The notes under the pieces are model-generated. The model did no database searches, was not told the DNA's origin, and saw only the letters and a program-made list of their open reading frames with translations. DNA of 64,000 nt from Ursus arctos (lineage: Eukaryota > Chordata > Mammalia > Carnivora > Ursidae), in contig NW_026622986.1 of assembly GCF_023065955.2 (NCBI RefSeq), forward strand, positions 16,269,848-16,333,847, in the 5' to 3' direction. A program made the translations under genes and the position numbers. Shown piece after piece: positions 10,796 through 23,430 of this stretch; position 1 is the first letter of the stretch, and each line of letters begins with the position of its first letter.

Positions 10796-12409
10796 TTATT
10801 TTCCATAGTTTTTTGATTAACTGACTCTTTTGTTATTATAAAATGAGTTTTTTATCTGATACTACTCTTTTCTTTTATTATTGATATTAATATAGCACTC
10901 CAGCTTACTTTTGATTAGTGCTAATATAGGATATCTTTTTTTATCCTTTTACTTTCAAGTTATTTGTGTCATTATATTCTAAGTGCATTTCTTGGCTACA
11001 GCATGCAGTTTGGTCTTGCTTTTTATAGACTATAACACTATCTCCCTGTTAATTGAGTACTCAGACATTTATATTTAGTGTGGTTATTGATATCACTAGG
11101 TTTAAGTCTACCATCTTGTTATTTGTTTTTTGTGTGTCTCATTATTCTTTGTTTCCTTTTTCTCATTTCTGCTGTCTTCGTATGAAATGAATATTATTTT
11201 TGTGATTCCATTTCCTTTGTTGTCTTATTTGATCTTACTCTTTGTTATTTTAGTGATTGTATCAGTCTGTATATACATCCTTATCACAGACTACTTTCAA
11301 ATTGTGATAGACCATTTCACATATAGTGCAAGAACCTTACAATAGTACACTTTCATTTTTCCCCTTTTACCTTGGTTCTGTTGTTGTCATATATCTTATT
11401 TTTACAAGTGTTTTTGAACAGTAAATGATTACTATTTTTGTTTAAAAGAACCACTTTGATTTTTAAGTGATTTAAATAATGAGAAAAAACTTTACGTATT
11501 ACCATTTCTAGTGTTCTATCTTTATTATTTTGTGTAGATACACATTTCCATCTGGTGTCATTTTCCTTCCTCCTGAAGGACCTACTTTACTATAATTGGT
11601 AGTGTGGGTCTCCTTGCAATAAACTACTTCAGCTTTTGAATGTCTGAAAGAGACATTATCTCACTTATGTTTTCTGAAAGATATTTTTGCTAGGAATAAA
11701 ATCTAGGTTTAAAGTTTTTATTTTTCTTTCAGTATTTTAAAGATGCTGCCCCACTGACTTCTTGCTTGCACCTTTTGTGATGACAAATCTACTGTCATCC
11801 TTATTTTTGTTCCTCTGAATGTAATGTGCTTTTTCCCCTGGCTGTTTTTTAAGATTTTTAAGATTTTTCTCTTTATCACTCTTTTAAACCATTTGATTTT
11901 GTTGTACCTTGGTGTAATTTTCTTCATATTCATTGTGCTTGGGTTTTTATGAGCTTCTTGGATCTGGAAGCTTAGAGTTTTCATCAAATTGGGGGAATTC
12001 AGAGCCATTATTTCTTCTAATACTTTTTCTGTCCCTCTCTCTTCTTTTTCAAAGACTCCAGTTACACATACATTATGTCAGTTTTTATTTACTGATGATT
12101 TATATCTTCATTATGGGTTGTATTTTCCTGCTTCTTTTCATGCCTAATAATTTTTTATTGGATGCCAGACATTGTGAATTTACCTAGTTGGTAAACGGTT
12201 ATTTTTGTATTCTTCAAATTTGTTTTGAGACACAATTATCTGGAAACAATTTGATCACTTTAGGTCTTGCTTTTTAAATATTTATAAGGTAGTACTAGAA
12301 CAGAGCTCGATCTAGGGCTAATTATTTCTAACTATTGAAGCAAGGCCCTTCTGTGTATTCTATACAATTTTCCCTGAATCTTGAGGTTTTCTAGTCTGGC
12401 TGATGGAAA

Positions 12410-13510
12410 TGGGCACTGCTTGTGGCCCTGTGTGAGCACCAGGCACTGTTAATTCTGATCCTGTTGAGCGCTTTGCTGACTTCAAGTAGTTCCCATATAT
12501 ATACCTCCTTATCAGTACTCAGCTGAACACTTGAGTAGGACCCTTTGCCAATCTCCTGAGTTCTCTTTCTGTGCAACTCGTTCTCTCTGTTACTGAAAAC
12601 TCTTGCTGCCTTTGTCTCCCTGAACTCTTAGATCTGTCTTCTCAACTCAGAGTCCAACAGGCTCTGTACAGGTAACCCATTCCTGTGATGTGGCCTGGAA
12701 AGTCTCTGAAATCAACAAGCTGGGGTAATCATAGAGTTTATTTCCTTCATTTCCTATCTTTCAATGGACATCGTCCTTCTTCACCTAATATCCAGTGTTT
12801 TGCCAACTGTTATTTCATAGATTTTTGTTTTCTTAGTTGTTTCAATCTGGAAAGTAAATTTGACCCCTTGCTCCATCATGGCCAGAAGGCAACATCCCAT
12901 CATTTATCTTAAAAAAATAGTCAGAAAATACTGCTAGTATAAAACACCAGACTTACAGTAATTTCTGTATTGATTTCACATAAAACATATGCTTATCTAT
13001 ATCTTTACCTCATGTCATATAAAAAAGATGGCATCTGATGACTCTATATGGCTGAGACTCATGTTGCCATAACTGCATGATCCAATGTCTCCCTGAAATC
13101 TGGCCCAGAAGCCTACACAATTACTCATGAACCATACCTGCCAGAAGCTGTGATTCTGGTTTTTATCTGGATTCCCAATGATGACTAGAGTGATATAGCA
13201 AGGTGAGTATTTCACCATTTGCTACTTGAGTGATTTGTTGTTCTCTCGTACATGTCCCAAAACAATGTTTAAAGTATCATTTCCTTAAAAATCAAATTGC
13301 TCCCTTCTTAGTTTAAAAGGTTTTGTTAAAAATACCAAGTTATACTAAACGCTTCAAGTATTCTCAATTGCAATGTTATACAGTATAATAAAAGTCTACT
13401 TTTACCACCACTTGGAATGAAAGAATATGAAATTATCATTTATGTTTGTAAATCCTCTATGAATAAAACTTGTAATAGAACCTAACTTGTAGCATGTACA
13501 GTATTTTAAT
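12410..13510. other. Intron 3 sequence, nothing recognised
   Basis: No exon or firm repeat call. The first part may still belong to the old L1 block. Confidence 0.5.
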
Positions 13511-13514
13511 AAAC

Positions 13515-14110
13515 TCTATTTTTTACAAGAGTTTTAGTTTTACAGAAAAATTGCAAGGATAGTACAGAGTTACCACGTATCCCATACCTATTTTCCCCTG
13601 TTATTAACATTTTACATTAGTAGGTACATTTGTTACAATTAATAAACCAATATTAATATGCTACTATTAATTAAAGTCCATGTTTATTCAGATTTCCTTA
13701 CTTTTAGCCTAATATTCCTTCTCTGTTCCAGGATCCTATCCAGGGTCCCTTGTGACATTTAGTCATATATCCTCAACTCCTCTCAGCTATGAGAGTTTCT
13801 CACACTTTTCTTGTTTTTGATAGCTGTGACAGTTTTAAGAAGTACTGGTTAGATGTATTTGTAGAATGTCCCTGACTTGAAACTTGTCTGATTTCGGGGT
13901 TATAAGTTTTGGGGAAAAATAACAGAAATGCCATTTTCATTACATCATGTCAAGTTCACATATTATCTCTATGACTTATCACTGTTGATGCTAATTTTGA
14001 TCACCTGACTGAGGTAGCGTTTGTCAGGTTTCTCCACTATAAACTTACTCCTTTTTCTCTGTTGCCATGTAGCAGTCTTCGAGTCACTATGCAAGCCCAT
14101 ACCTAAAGAG
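13515..14110 (-). repeat. Old L1 3' UTR-like sequence, antisense
   Basis: TTTTAGTTTTACAGAAAAATTGC, GTACATTTGTTACAATTAATAAACCAATATTA and TTCCAGGATCCTATCCAGGG with CTTGTGACATTTAGTC resemble the antisense 3' UTR of old mammalian L1 elements. The same 'CATTTGTTACAATT..A.AACCAATATT' phrase occurs at 9545-9570. Confidence 0.7.
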
Positions 14111-14587
14111 TGAAAAGTTATATTCTGCCTCCTTGAGGGCAGAGTACATAAATTATTTGGAATTCTTCTGTATGGGAGATTTGTGTTTTCTCTCCCATTT
14201 ATTTATTTATTCAATTATTTATTTATATCAGTATAGGCTCATAAATATTTATTTATACTTGGGTTATAATTCAGTTCTGTTTTGTTGCTCCAGTAGTTCC
14301 AGCTTTGACCACTGGGAGCGCTTGCAGCTCCTGTGACTTACAATTTTTTAAACTACAATAAAACCTTCAACATGACTATTCTATGCAGTGACTAAATTAC
14401 TCCTTAAGATTAAGATAGGCACTCAGGGAGATATATTACTTTTAGGTAATGCATTAAATGATATTCTGGTTGTCTGAAAGAATTCATCTGACATGAAGTG
14501 AATTAAAGAATAGGGAGAAAGGGCCCATTATGTAGCAAATATTTTAAGAAACTAATGAAATAGAAAAACAAACTGAAAAAAACAAAC

Positions 14588-14705
14588 CTTTTAAAGCAAA
14601 TCTATAAATGGCTTCACATGCTTTAGCCAAAATTTCTTCTTCTGGAGAATTAAGCATTAACACCACAGTTGCTGCTTTTTTGCTTTCAATCGTTAATGGA
14701 TCAAA
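14588..14705 (-). CDS. ARMC3: ARMC3 coding exon 3
   Basis: The exon is 118 nt. It follows the acceptor CTCTACATTTCAG and encodes FDPLTIESKKAATVVLMLNS, PEEEILAKACEAIYRFALK and the first base of a Gly codon. It starts in phase 0 after exon 2 (KDV|FDP). The donor reads AAAG|GTTTGTTTTT (GT at 14587-14586). This departs from the GTRAGT consensus at +3 and +4 but keeps +5 G, so it is the weakest splice site of the gene as seen here. The alpha-helical segment with ESKKAATVV and the run NSPEEEILAKACEAI is the first armadillo-type helix set. Flanking introns of 13.6 and 7.5 kb are full of repeats. Confidence 0.96.
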
Positions 14706-14884
14706 CTGAAATGTAGAGAGAACAATGTCAGGGTCACATATGAGCTTTAAAAAACACATAAAAAATGAACAGTGTCTAGAAACTTGAAGAGAATATAATC
14801 ATACAAAAAGGATGTGGTCACTGCCCACGAAGTGCACTGTAAAGTTTTTATTTAAAAAACAAAAAAAAAAAACCATTGCTGATA

Positions 14885-15100
14885 GGGCGCCTGGGTTGCT
14901 CAGTTGGTTAAGCGTCTGCCTTCAGCTCAGGTCGTGATCCCAGGGTCCTGGGATCAGGCCCCACGTCATCGGGCTCCCTGCTCAGTGGGGAGTCTGCTTC
15001 TCTTTCTCCCTCTGCCTGCCAATCCCCCTGCTTGTACTCTCTCTCTGTCAAATAAATTAACAAAATCTTTAAAAAATTGTTTAAAAAAACAAAACAAAAC
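14885..15100 (+). mobile_element. Carnivore SINEC
   Basis: Head GGGCGCCTGGGTTGCTCAGT, CT-rich body and AAATAAATTAACAAAATC tail with an extended A-rich end. Imperfect duplication ATTGCTGATA / ATAGCTGATA at 14875 and 15101. About 180 bp upstream of exon 3 on the ARMC3 strand. Confidence 0.95.
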
Positions 15101-15164
15101 ATAGCTGATAGATAGTTGCCAGTGCTGGTGGCTTTGGAATTCCTGGGGTAATGGCAGGAAGAGC

Positions 15165-15378
15165 AAAGCATTTTGGAATCTGACAGATCTAGTCTCTGAA
15201 CTTAGCCACATGGAATCAAACAAGTTACTTAAACGGCTAGAATTTCAGTTTCCTTTTCTATATAATAAGTATATAATACCTATTCTCCCCAAAGGATCAA
15301 GGAGAAGATTAGAGATCATATATGGAAAGCCCTTAGCACACTGTCCGGCACATAATAGATGATCATTAAATAACATAT
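15165..15378 (+). repeat. MIR SINE relic
   Basis: TTTTGGAATCTGACAGATCTAG, CAAGTTACTTAAACG, TTTCAGTTTCC and GCACACTGTCCGGCACATAATAG with GATGATCATTAAATAA follow the MIR order from B-box to 3' end. Confidence 0.85.
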
Positions 15379-15379
15379 A

Positions 15380-16200
15380 CTAGCATAATTCTCAGTTGAT
15401 ACAAAAGAATCCTTGAGTGCCTATATATATGAGATGTTCTGACAGTCCTAATAATCAGTACCTGCTTCTAATCACTACTCTTTCTAAGAAAACAGAAATT
15501 ACATACATGAAATAACTAAAGGCACTAGAAAACCACATATAACAAATTGTAAAACTGGATAAAATCTGAAACAGGGCAAATGGTGACAAATGGTAATATG
15601 GTGTAAAGAAAAAGTATAGAGCTCTAGGAAGATCTCTGTCGTGTTATGAGATCTTGAGAATTCATGGGCAGCCAAAGTGCACAACAACAAATTCATGGCT
15701 CCTATGGGTTTTCTTTGGTCAAGGCGAAAACCTTGTAAATTATTACACCATTTTTCTTCCATTTCCAGAGACTGGTGAAGGAGGGTGGTCTGCTTATGTT
15801 AAAGGGAAAAAAAAGAATTTCAAAGTTTTAGCTGGCTCTTTGTGTTGGCCCTTCCTAAATGGACATCTTTTTATGTCTGGGGCTATAACAAAAATTGGTG
15901 TTCAGTTTCAGGCTGAGAATGGAGGGACAGAGTACTCTGAGTAAGGAAGCATAATTGTGTGACGTTGGGAGAGTGAAGAAGACAAAGAAGAGAGCAGTCA
16001 GCAATTACCTAAAAGGGCACAGCTGAGATAAAAATCCCCCTTGCAGGGGAAATGACTGTTGGATTTCGGGACTGCGTTATCTAACATACAAATTAAAGCT
16101 GTTTGTGTATGTCTTACTCTATACTAGAAACTGTAAGAGTTACCAAAGTCACAGTGTTTGTTCTCAAGCCTCTTGGACTCTTTCTGGGGAGATAAAACTT
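15380..16200. other. Intron 2 sequence, nothing seen
   Basis: No recognisable feature. The open frame 15654-15944 has no domain, no family resemblance and no splice support. Confidence 0.55.
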
Positions 16201-16216
16201 CATTAAAAGTCTGCCA

Positions 16217-16408
16217 GGGGTGCCTGGTGGCTCTGTCGGTTAAGCATCTGCTTTCGGCTCAGGTCATGATCTCAGGGTTTTGGGATCGAGCCCTGCCTCA
16301 GGCTCCCTGATCAACGGGAGTCTGCTTCTTCCTCTCCCTCTGCCGCTTCCCCTGCTTGTGTTCTCTCTCTTTGTCATAAATAAATTAAAAAATCTTAAAA
16401 AAAAAAAA
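16217..16408 (+). mobile_element. Carnivore SINEC
   Basis: Head GGGGTGCCTGGTGGCTCTGT, B-box GGGATCGAGCCC and long A tail. Perfect 12-bp duplication AAAAGTCTGCCA at 16205-16216 and 16409-16420 points to a fairly recent insertion. Confidence 0.97.
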
Positions 16409-16419
16409 AAAAGTCTGCC

Positions 16420-17385
16420 ACATGCATCAAGCTTACGGCACTTGTGGGTTTCCAGTGACATGAACCAGTGAGAAAAGAGGGCCCCTCTAGCACAGCCCAG
16501 AGCAATGGTAAAGACACAGGCTCCAACACTGATCAGAAGAGCACAATGACCCAGAAATCCACAGAAATTTTGAGGGGGGGACTTCTGAAACTATTTGGGG
16601 ATGGAGGCTTGAAAACCACCAGGCAAGTGTATTAACTGTATATTTAAACAAATTACTTGGTAAATGCTCCAGCCCAAACAAGAAAAACAAAATATAAAAA
16701 CAATAGTAGTAGATCAATAAATACAATAAAATATATAGTTAAGCTGAATGATAGTGATGTTGTGAATCACAGTGTAATTCTTAATGATTTCTGAAGTAAT
16801 GATGACACATTATGAAAAAAAATTAATAATGACTTGGAATTAAAATTCTAGAAATTTTTCGACAAAGCTCATGTAAAGGAAATAGGATTGTTTTGGTAAA
16901 GAGAATGAGATTATTGCCTAGTAATTTATTTTTACATTGATATAAAAACAGGCTTAAATATGTGTTTAATAGGCTACAGATAAGTAGAAGTTCCAAATTA
17001 CCCAAAGGAAAGGGTAACAAATGAAAGTTGCTCAATTGAGAAAAAGGGAAGAAAAATATAAAAGAGACACAACATGAAAATACAGCAAAGAAACAACTTA
17101 ACCGAAAAATAAACCTTAAACTTAAAATAAAATGATAGGAATAAAATCAAATATATCAATGGCCAAAATAAACACCAACAGGGCAAATAGATGGCATTAA
17201 CTAAGATTGTCAGATTGAGTTAAAAAGCAAAATCTACTCTGTTTTTTTGTATATTGGTGAATATTTCTTCCACTTGATCTTACGGAAGATAAATTCAGAT
17301 CTAAGATACAGATCATTTCTATCACGTCTTCACGCCCCTTCCCCCTCCAAAAAACCCCAGAAAGATCATCGTTATGTGACTTCTA
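16420..17385. other. Intron 2 sequence, nothing seen
   Basis: AT-rich, no exon or firm repeat assignment. Confidence 0.55.
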
Positions 17386-17389
17386 AAAT

Positions 17390-17640
17390 CATCAGTTTTT
17401 TCTGTTCTTGAACTTTATATAAAGAGAATTATAGAACATGACTTCTTTCACCTGTGCCTTCTCTAGCACAGCACAATGTCTCTGAGATTCATTCACATTT
17501 TTGTACTACTAAGTCATACTTTCCATAGCTGTATGTTATTCCGTTGGGTTTTTTCTACCAACTTGGGTTCTTTTCTACCAGCTGGAGGCTATCATGAACA
17601 AAGCTCCAGTGACTATTCTTGCACATGAATTTTTGTGGAG

Positions 17641-17688
<48 letters not shown>

Positions 17689-17900
17689 CTTCATTTCCCT
17701 TGGGTATATGCCTAGGCATGGATTTGATGAGTCATAGGCTAGATACGTATTTACCTATCATAGATACTGTTGAACAGTTTCCTAAAGTGGTTTTATCAAT
17801 TTATGTTCCCACTAGTTATAAATAAGAGTTCCAGTTGTTCCACATCCTCACCAATCCTTGGTATTGTCAGTCTTTTTAATTTGCCTCTCCACAGCTCTTA
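17390..17900 (-). repeat. Antisense L1 3'-region relic
   Basis: Phrases such as TCTGAGATTCATTCACATTTTTG, TGAACAAAGCTCCAGTGACTATT and CAGTTTCCTAAAGTGGTTTTA are the antisense of the L1 ORF2/3' region. A CA microsatellite interrupts it. Confidence 0.75.
17645..17686. repeat. (CA)n microsatellite
   Basis: About 21 uninterrupted AC units. Likely length-polymorphic. Confidence 0.97.
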
Positions 17901-18839
17901 GATGATATTTTTAAAACAATCTGCTGTTCATGGTTGTTGCCATGGAAGAAATGCTCCACTGCTCTCTACTACTGTTACTACTACTACTACCACATCCTGG
18001 CCCGAAGCAGGAGCATTCCTGTTACTTTTTAAAATCCTCTTACGTCCCTTCTACTGACTCTGACTCAATACATTCATCTATCTCTCAGCTTTGTCTTCTA
18101 CCATTATGCTTGATACTCTTATCAAATTTTCTTTGCTTCCTCACAGATAGGCTTCCTGTAGTGCCCACAGTGTTCAGTCTTTGAGGATTTCTTGGTAGCC
18201 AACAAGCAAATGGTGAAAGATAAAGCTTCACCGTTGAGCTACCCCCACTACAGCTATTCCTCCTCCTCACTGGGGTCCCCACCCCATTCAGTCCCTCTAC
18301 TGCCACTTCAGCTTTCTCGTTTCTTCACTTTACTTCTTATCCTGCTTAGATTTCATGATCTATTATTTTAATAACACTCCTGCCAAACCCTAAATAATCC
18401 TTTGTGTCCTGTCTTCTCATCAAATCAATTTTAGAATACCCCAACCATGAACAAACACTATGATTTTCCTTCTTCGCATTTGTGCCCAAGCATCTGAACA
18501 TTCTTAGAGCATGTTAAACTATGGGGGAAAATCCGTATTACTGTAAATGCACGATCAACCACTTCACAAGAGCCTCACATACTCACAGGAGCCTCTGCAC
18601 ATATTCTTCTACATGAAAGAAAATGTTTCTCCTACTATCTAAGCCCAATATCTAATGTGTTCATTCATTTAATTCACTCATTCATTCAATAAACACTCAT
18701 TCAACCCCTAATAAGTGCATTTCACTGAGAAGAGTGCATTAACCATGCCCCCACTCTCACAGAACATACGTATTCCCAGTTATGTCATACCATCAACCAT
18801 CCCTTTTTTCTCTGGAGTAGTTACCTTTGTCTTAACAAT

Positions 18840-20720
18840 TAAATTATTCCCATTACTTCGTTTGAGTCCACTTTACAGAGAGCCAATTTAGATTCAGTAA
18901 AATGCACGTAAGTGTAAGTTTGATGAGTTTTAATAAATGTGTATGTACGTATAACCAAAGATACGTGGAACTTTCCATTACCCCAAAATATTCACTCCCG
19001 CCTCCCTGCAGTTGATTCCCTTTTCCCATATCCACTCTAGGCAACCACTGATCTGCCTTGTTTCACTATAGATTAATTTTGACCGTTTAATGTGAAATTA
19101 TTACATAGGTACACTTTATGTATGGCTCCTTTCATTTGGCAGAACACTTATGAGATTCGTTCAGACTGTTCTATGTATCAGTGATTTATTCCTTTTTACT
19201 GTTGAGTGGTCTCTCATTATATGAATACAACACAATTTGTTTATTCAATTAGCTGATGTACCTTTGGGTTGTTTCCATTTGGGACCATTATGAATAAAGC
19301 TGCAACGGCATTTTCATATAAGTCTCCTTGTAGATAATATGTTTTCATTTCTCTTGAGTAAATACCTAGGAGTAGAATTTCTGGCTTGTCTGGTAGTGTA
19401 TGTTTAACTTTACAAAAAATAATAATAATAATACTTTTTCCAAAGTAGTTTTACTATCTTGTGTTCCTACCAGCAATGTATCTACATCCAACAAGTATAT
19501 CTCTTCATTTATTCATCTTCCTTAATTTGTCTCAGCAATGTTTTATAGTTTTCAGCATATAAGCATTGCATTTATTTTGTTAAACTTATCTCTAAATATT
19601 TCATTATTTTTTATGCTAATGGCAAATGATATCTTTTTTTCTTCATGTATTTTAAACAAGTGCTATTAGGTGAGCAACATTTAGGACCATTTTTTCCTCT
19701 TACAAATGAACCTTTTCATTATGACGATACATATCTCTTTTACTCTGGGAATATTATTTGCCCAGTAATATAATTCTTCTAGTATTAATATAGGCACTCC
19801 ATCATTCTTATGATTATTTCAGTATATCTTTTCCCATATTTTTACTTTTAACCTATCCATAGCTTTATATTGAAAGGCGATTTCTTGTAGACAGCTTATA
19901 GTTTGGATCTTGCTTTTTTATTCAGTTTGACAGTCTCTCACTTTTAATTGGAGTATTAAATCATTTACATTTAATATAGTCATGGATATGACTGGGTTTT
20001 AATGGACCATGCTGCTAGTTGTTTTCTCTTTTTCTCATTTGGTCCTTGGTTCCTTTTTTCCTGTCTTCTTTTGGATAATTGAATTTTTTGTGTCCAATTT
20101 TCCCAGTTATGTTACACCATTAATCATCCCTTTTTCTCTTGAGTAGTCACCTTTCTCCTACTATCAACGGAGTTTTCTTCTGATCACAGGTCACATTTTT
20201 CTTTGCATATATAATAATTTTTATTGGCAACTAAACATTGTGAAAATGATGTTGTTAAGTGTCTGGATTCTTTTGGGGGGGGTTCTCTTAAAGGATGTTG
20301 AATTTTGTTCTGTTAGACAGTTGTTTCATTTATGGTTCAGCTTGATCTATTTAAGGCCTGTTTTAAAGCCTTATTACAGCAGGTCTGAGGAAGCCTTTGC
20401 TCTAGGGCTGGATTAGACATACTGCTACTAAGGCATGACCTTGCTGGGGGCTCTATTTAATACCCCAGATGTTCAATAAGATCTCTCCAATCTTTTTGGA
20501 TCAAAATCAGAATGTCTTCCAGACCTATAGGAGTCTAAAAATTATGCAGCTTACATCTCCCTGATAGTTGTTCGTGCCTGTTCTTTGTCACGAGCAGGAG
20601 TTTCACCCTGTGCAGCTTAGACTTCAAAGAATCAAGAGGACCATTAACCAAATTTCTGGAGCTATTCTTCTATGTATTTCCCTCCCCTCTGGCACTCTGC
20701 CCTGCAAATTCCAGCCACCT
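18840..20720 (-). repeat. Antisense old L1 copy
   Basis: Runs from 3' end marks (AATAAATGTGTATGTACG, GAATAAAGCTGCAACGGCATTTT, AAATACCTAGGAGTAGAATTTCTGG) to more upstream L1 sequence (CTTTTAATTGGAGTATTAAATC, TTTAATATAGTCATGGATATG, TATTGGCAACTAAACATTGTGAA). The same later phrases occur in the 10-12.4 kb block, which supports an L1 assignment. Exact edges are uncertain. Confidence 0.75.
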
Positions 20721-20799
20721 TAGCCTCTCTAAACTCTAGCTTCTCAAAACTCTCTTATTTTAAAACAAAAATAATCTTTCCCTAGATGCTAATCACCTT

Positions 20800-21960
20800 C
20801 CAGATGCTATCCTATCTCTCCTTCCCTTTTAATCAAAATTTTTATGAACTATTGATTTTTCTCCATTTTCTTCCTCTCACATGTCCTGCTGAACATCTCT
20901 AAACTGACTTTCATCCTCATCAGTTCACCAAAATAGTTCTAAGACCATCATCAGTGATCAGCATGTCACCTACCACTTCTTGACATTTTTGTCTCATTTC
21001 TAGAGAATTAAAATAATAAATAATACTTGAAACTATAGAAGTTTAAGGCTTACTTTAATTATTACGCCTCCATCTTTCTAGATCAATTTTTTATTGCTTT
21101 TTATTCATGGTAGTTTGGGTATTGAAAATCCTTGTTTTTTGTTGTTGTTGTTTGGGAGGAGTTGTTTTGTTTAATTTTTTCACAGCTATATTCCTCTGAA
21201 CTTCCCTATAAGAGCACTTAATACACTGCATCGTTTCCTTTGTCTGTCTTGATCAGTATTTTTACCATCATTTACTCAGTTGCTCATGCCAAAAACCTTA
21301 AAACACCTCCCAACTCCTCTTCTACTCACACCCCACATGTAGTCCATCAGCAAATCCTATCAATTCTACGCTCCACATGGATCCTCACTATGGCCACTTC
21401 TTGCCTTCTCCATAGTTACCACCCGGGCCTACCGCATAGTTTATGGCTCCTCTGTAAGAGCCTCCAAACTGGTCTTCCAGTTTTCACTTTTCTTTCCCAT
21501 TGTAGCTAGAATGATCTTACGCTTTTTGTTTTAGATATAAATGAGATGTCACTAATTCTCTACTTGTAACCTTCCACTGGATTCCCCTTTCTGCACATTA
21601 GAAAAAAATCCAACCTCCTTAAAATAGCCGAAAAAGCCCAACATGATCCCCACCATTCCACCACCTTTGGTACCTACCTCCTACTCCCTGCTTTCTAATT
21701 TCCCGTCATACCAACCTTCTTGGCATTCCTCACGCATACTAAGTAAGGCCTTCGTTATTATTTTCTGGCTGGGGATATTTGAATAGCATACATCCTCCTT
21801 CCATCTGTCTTTCTTAAGTGTGACCCCACTGAGAAAGCTTGCCCTGACAGGGGAATTTTATTTAAAGTAGCCGGATCACTCTCCGTCCTTATATCCTACT
21901 TTATTTTTCCTCATCGATCTTATTGTTCCCTGAATTATATTATTACTTGTTAAGTTATTA
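20800..21960 (+). repeat. L2 LINE relic
   Basis: The better-matching part (about 21240-21900) has the L2 3' pattern: CACATGTAGTCCATCAGCAAATCC, CCTCCAAACTGGTCTTCCAG, CTTCCACTGGATTCCCC, AAAAAATCCAACCTCCTTAAAAT and GTGACCCCACTGAGAAAGC. The part before 21240 is assigned with less certainty. A + strand frame at 21240-21509 is just this relic. Confidence 0.75.
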
Positions 21961-22685
21961 TTTGACTGCTTCCTCCAACTAGACTATTTGCTATTCTGGT
22001 ATTTCAATATTTTTTCAGCTGACTTTATAAGCATGTGAATAAATATGCCACGTTAAAACAAGGATATGTCATGACACAATGACTACAATTGTCAAAGGAG
22101 TACATGAACATGTATTTAAACTAAAACTATCATAAATATCTTGAATCCTTCTTTAATGGTTGAGAAGACCCTTCAGTATTTTGCCATGTCTTCCAGTCAT
22201 CATTAAGAAAAAGGTGATATGAGGTACAAGAAGCTTAACAGGAAGATTCAAACTGAGAGTTACAATCTAAAGAGCTGTCGAAGGAGGAGACACACCAATA
22301 TTTGGCACAGAGTGAAGAAACTTGGCATGACATTTGTTTCTCCTACAGAGCCTACAGCATTATAGTAATTTTTTATTTAAAAAGGTGCTGAGAATAAAAT
22401 GATAGCTATAACAGAATGCCACACAACTAAATAAATAATACTGTGCTGTAATTACATATGCCATCTGCTTTCCTGTGAGGAACTCACAGTCAGTCACCAA
22501 CAAGCTGGTTGTGAAATTATAATTTCACGCTCTATACAAAATAAATGATGAACAAAAGTTATTTATAGAAAGAGTGAAATAAAGGGGAAGGATTTGGGCC
22601 AAAATTTGAATTTTAAGCTCAGTCAATTCGAGAAGCCGTAGACTTAGAGAGATATTTTTATATCTCTGTTAAGGAAACAAGATTG
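21960..22685. other. Intron 2 sequence, nothing seen
   Basis: No exon, RNA gene or known repeat recognised. Confidence 0.55.
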
Positions 22686-22689
22686 TCTA

Positions 22690-22925
22690 GAATAGTGCTG
22701 CCCAGTGGAATTTCAATGATGGAAATGTTCTGATTCTGCATCGTTCAATACAGCAGTCAAAAGCCACGTGGGGCATCGGAGCACTTGAAGTGTGATGTGA
22801 CTGAGGAACTGAATTTTTCATTTAATTTTTAGTTGTTAATTTTGATTGATTTAACTTTAATTATTATAAATTTAAATTTAAATAACCACATGTGGCTAGT
22901 GACTACTACATTAGCACAGGTCTAA
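22690..22925 (+). repeat. MER5A-like hAT-Charlie element
   Basis: Starts with AATAGTGCTGCCCAGTGGAA, has TGATGGAAATGTTCTGATTC, GAGCACTTGAAGTGTG, GACTGAGGAACTGAATTTT and ends CCACATGTGGCTAGTGACTA. This is the order of the short nonautonomous MER5A DNA transposon. Old and immobile. Confidence 0.88.
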
Positions 22926-23210
22926 AAGAATGCAAAATTATAAAGCTGAGCTCAGTGAAAATATATAAATCATGACAGTTTAGTGATTTTTATGGTACCA
23001 ATAAGGGCAAATAAAAGGCTTTTTTGATGTCTGTTGGAATGTGTTTACTACATCAGTGGTCTCAGATCACAAGGAACCAATTACACAGGAAAAGAGAGAC
23101 AGATAAACAGAAGGAAGCAGACTACCACCCGAGTCCGAACTTCTAGTAGAGAACATCTAGACATCAGTTAAAATCTGCGAAAAAGTGTAAAAATTAAAAT
23201 GCAAACAGCT

Positions 23211-23414
23211 CGGGGCGCCTGGGTGGCACAGCGGTTGGGCGTCTGCCTTCGGCTCAGGGCGTGATCCCGGCGTTGTGGGATCGAGCCCCACATCAGGCTC
23301 TTCTGCTATGAGCCTGCTTCTTCCTCTCCCACTCCCCCTGCTTGTGTTCCCTCTCTCGCTGGCTGTCTCTATCTCTGTCGAATAAATAAATAAAATCTTT
23401 AAAAAAAAATAAAA
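23211..23414 (+). mobile_element. Carnivore SINEC, bear/pinniped-type
   Basis: Head GGGGCGCCTGGGTGGCACAG, then GGTTGGGCGTCTGCC, a GGCTGTCTCTATCTCTGTCG end and AATAAATAAATAAAATC tail. It is flanked by a 16-bp duplication TAAAATGCAAACAGCT (23195-23210 and 23415-23430). The subtype and the intact duplication suggest a recent insertion. Confidence 0.97.
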
Positions 23415-23430
23415 TAAAATGCAAACAGCT

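Larger units (their letters stand above)
8430..12400 (-). repeat. Antisense L1 block with nested insertions
   Basis: The + strand carries reverse-complement L1 marks: TTTTAATTTGCATTTCCCTCA with 'GGTGAAGTGTCTATTCAAATC' near 8975-9055, then a second ORF2-end copy near 9640-9960 (TTTTAGCCATTCTAATAGGTG, TTTGCATTTCCTGATAAC). Sequence typical of the upstream part of old L1 elements follows to about 12400 (for example TTTTTTATTGGATGCCAGACATTGTGAA). Since the ORF2 end appears twice, at least two old L1M copies adjoin. A SINE (9237-9448) and a younger L1 3' end (10545-10795) are inserted in the block. Confidence 0.8.

Noticed and set aside
17933..17946. GTTGTTGCCATGGAAG as a second X-box
   Set aside because: The second half-site does not fit RRNRAC, and it lies deep in intron 2 away from any promoter sign.
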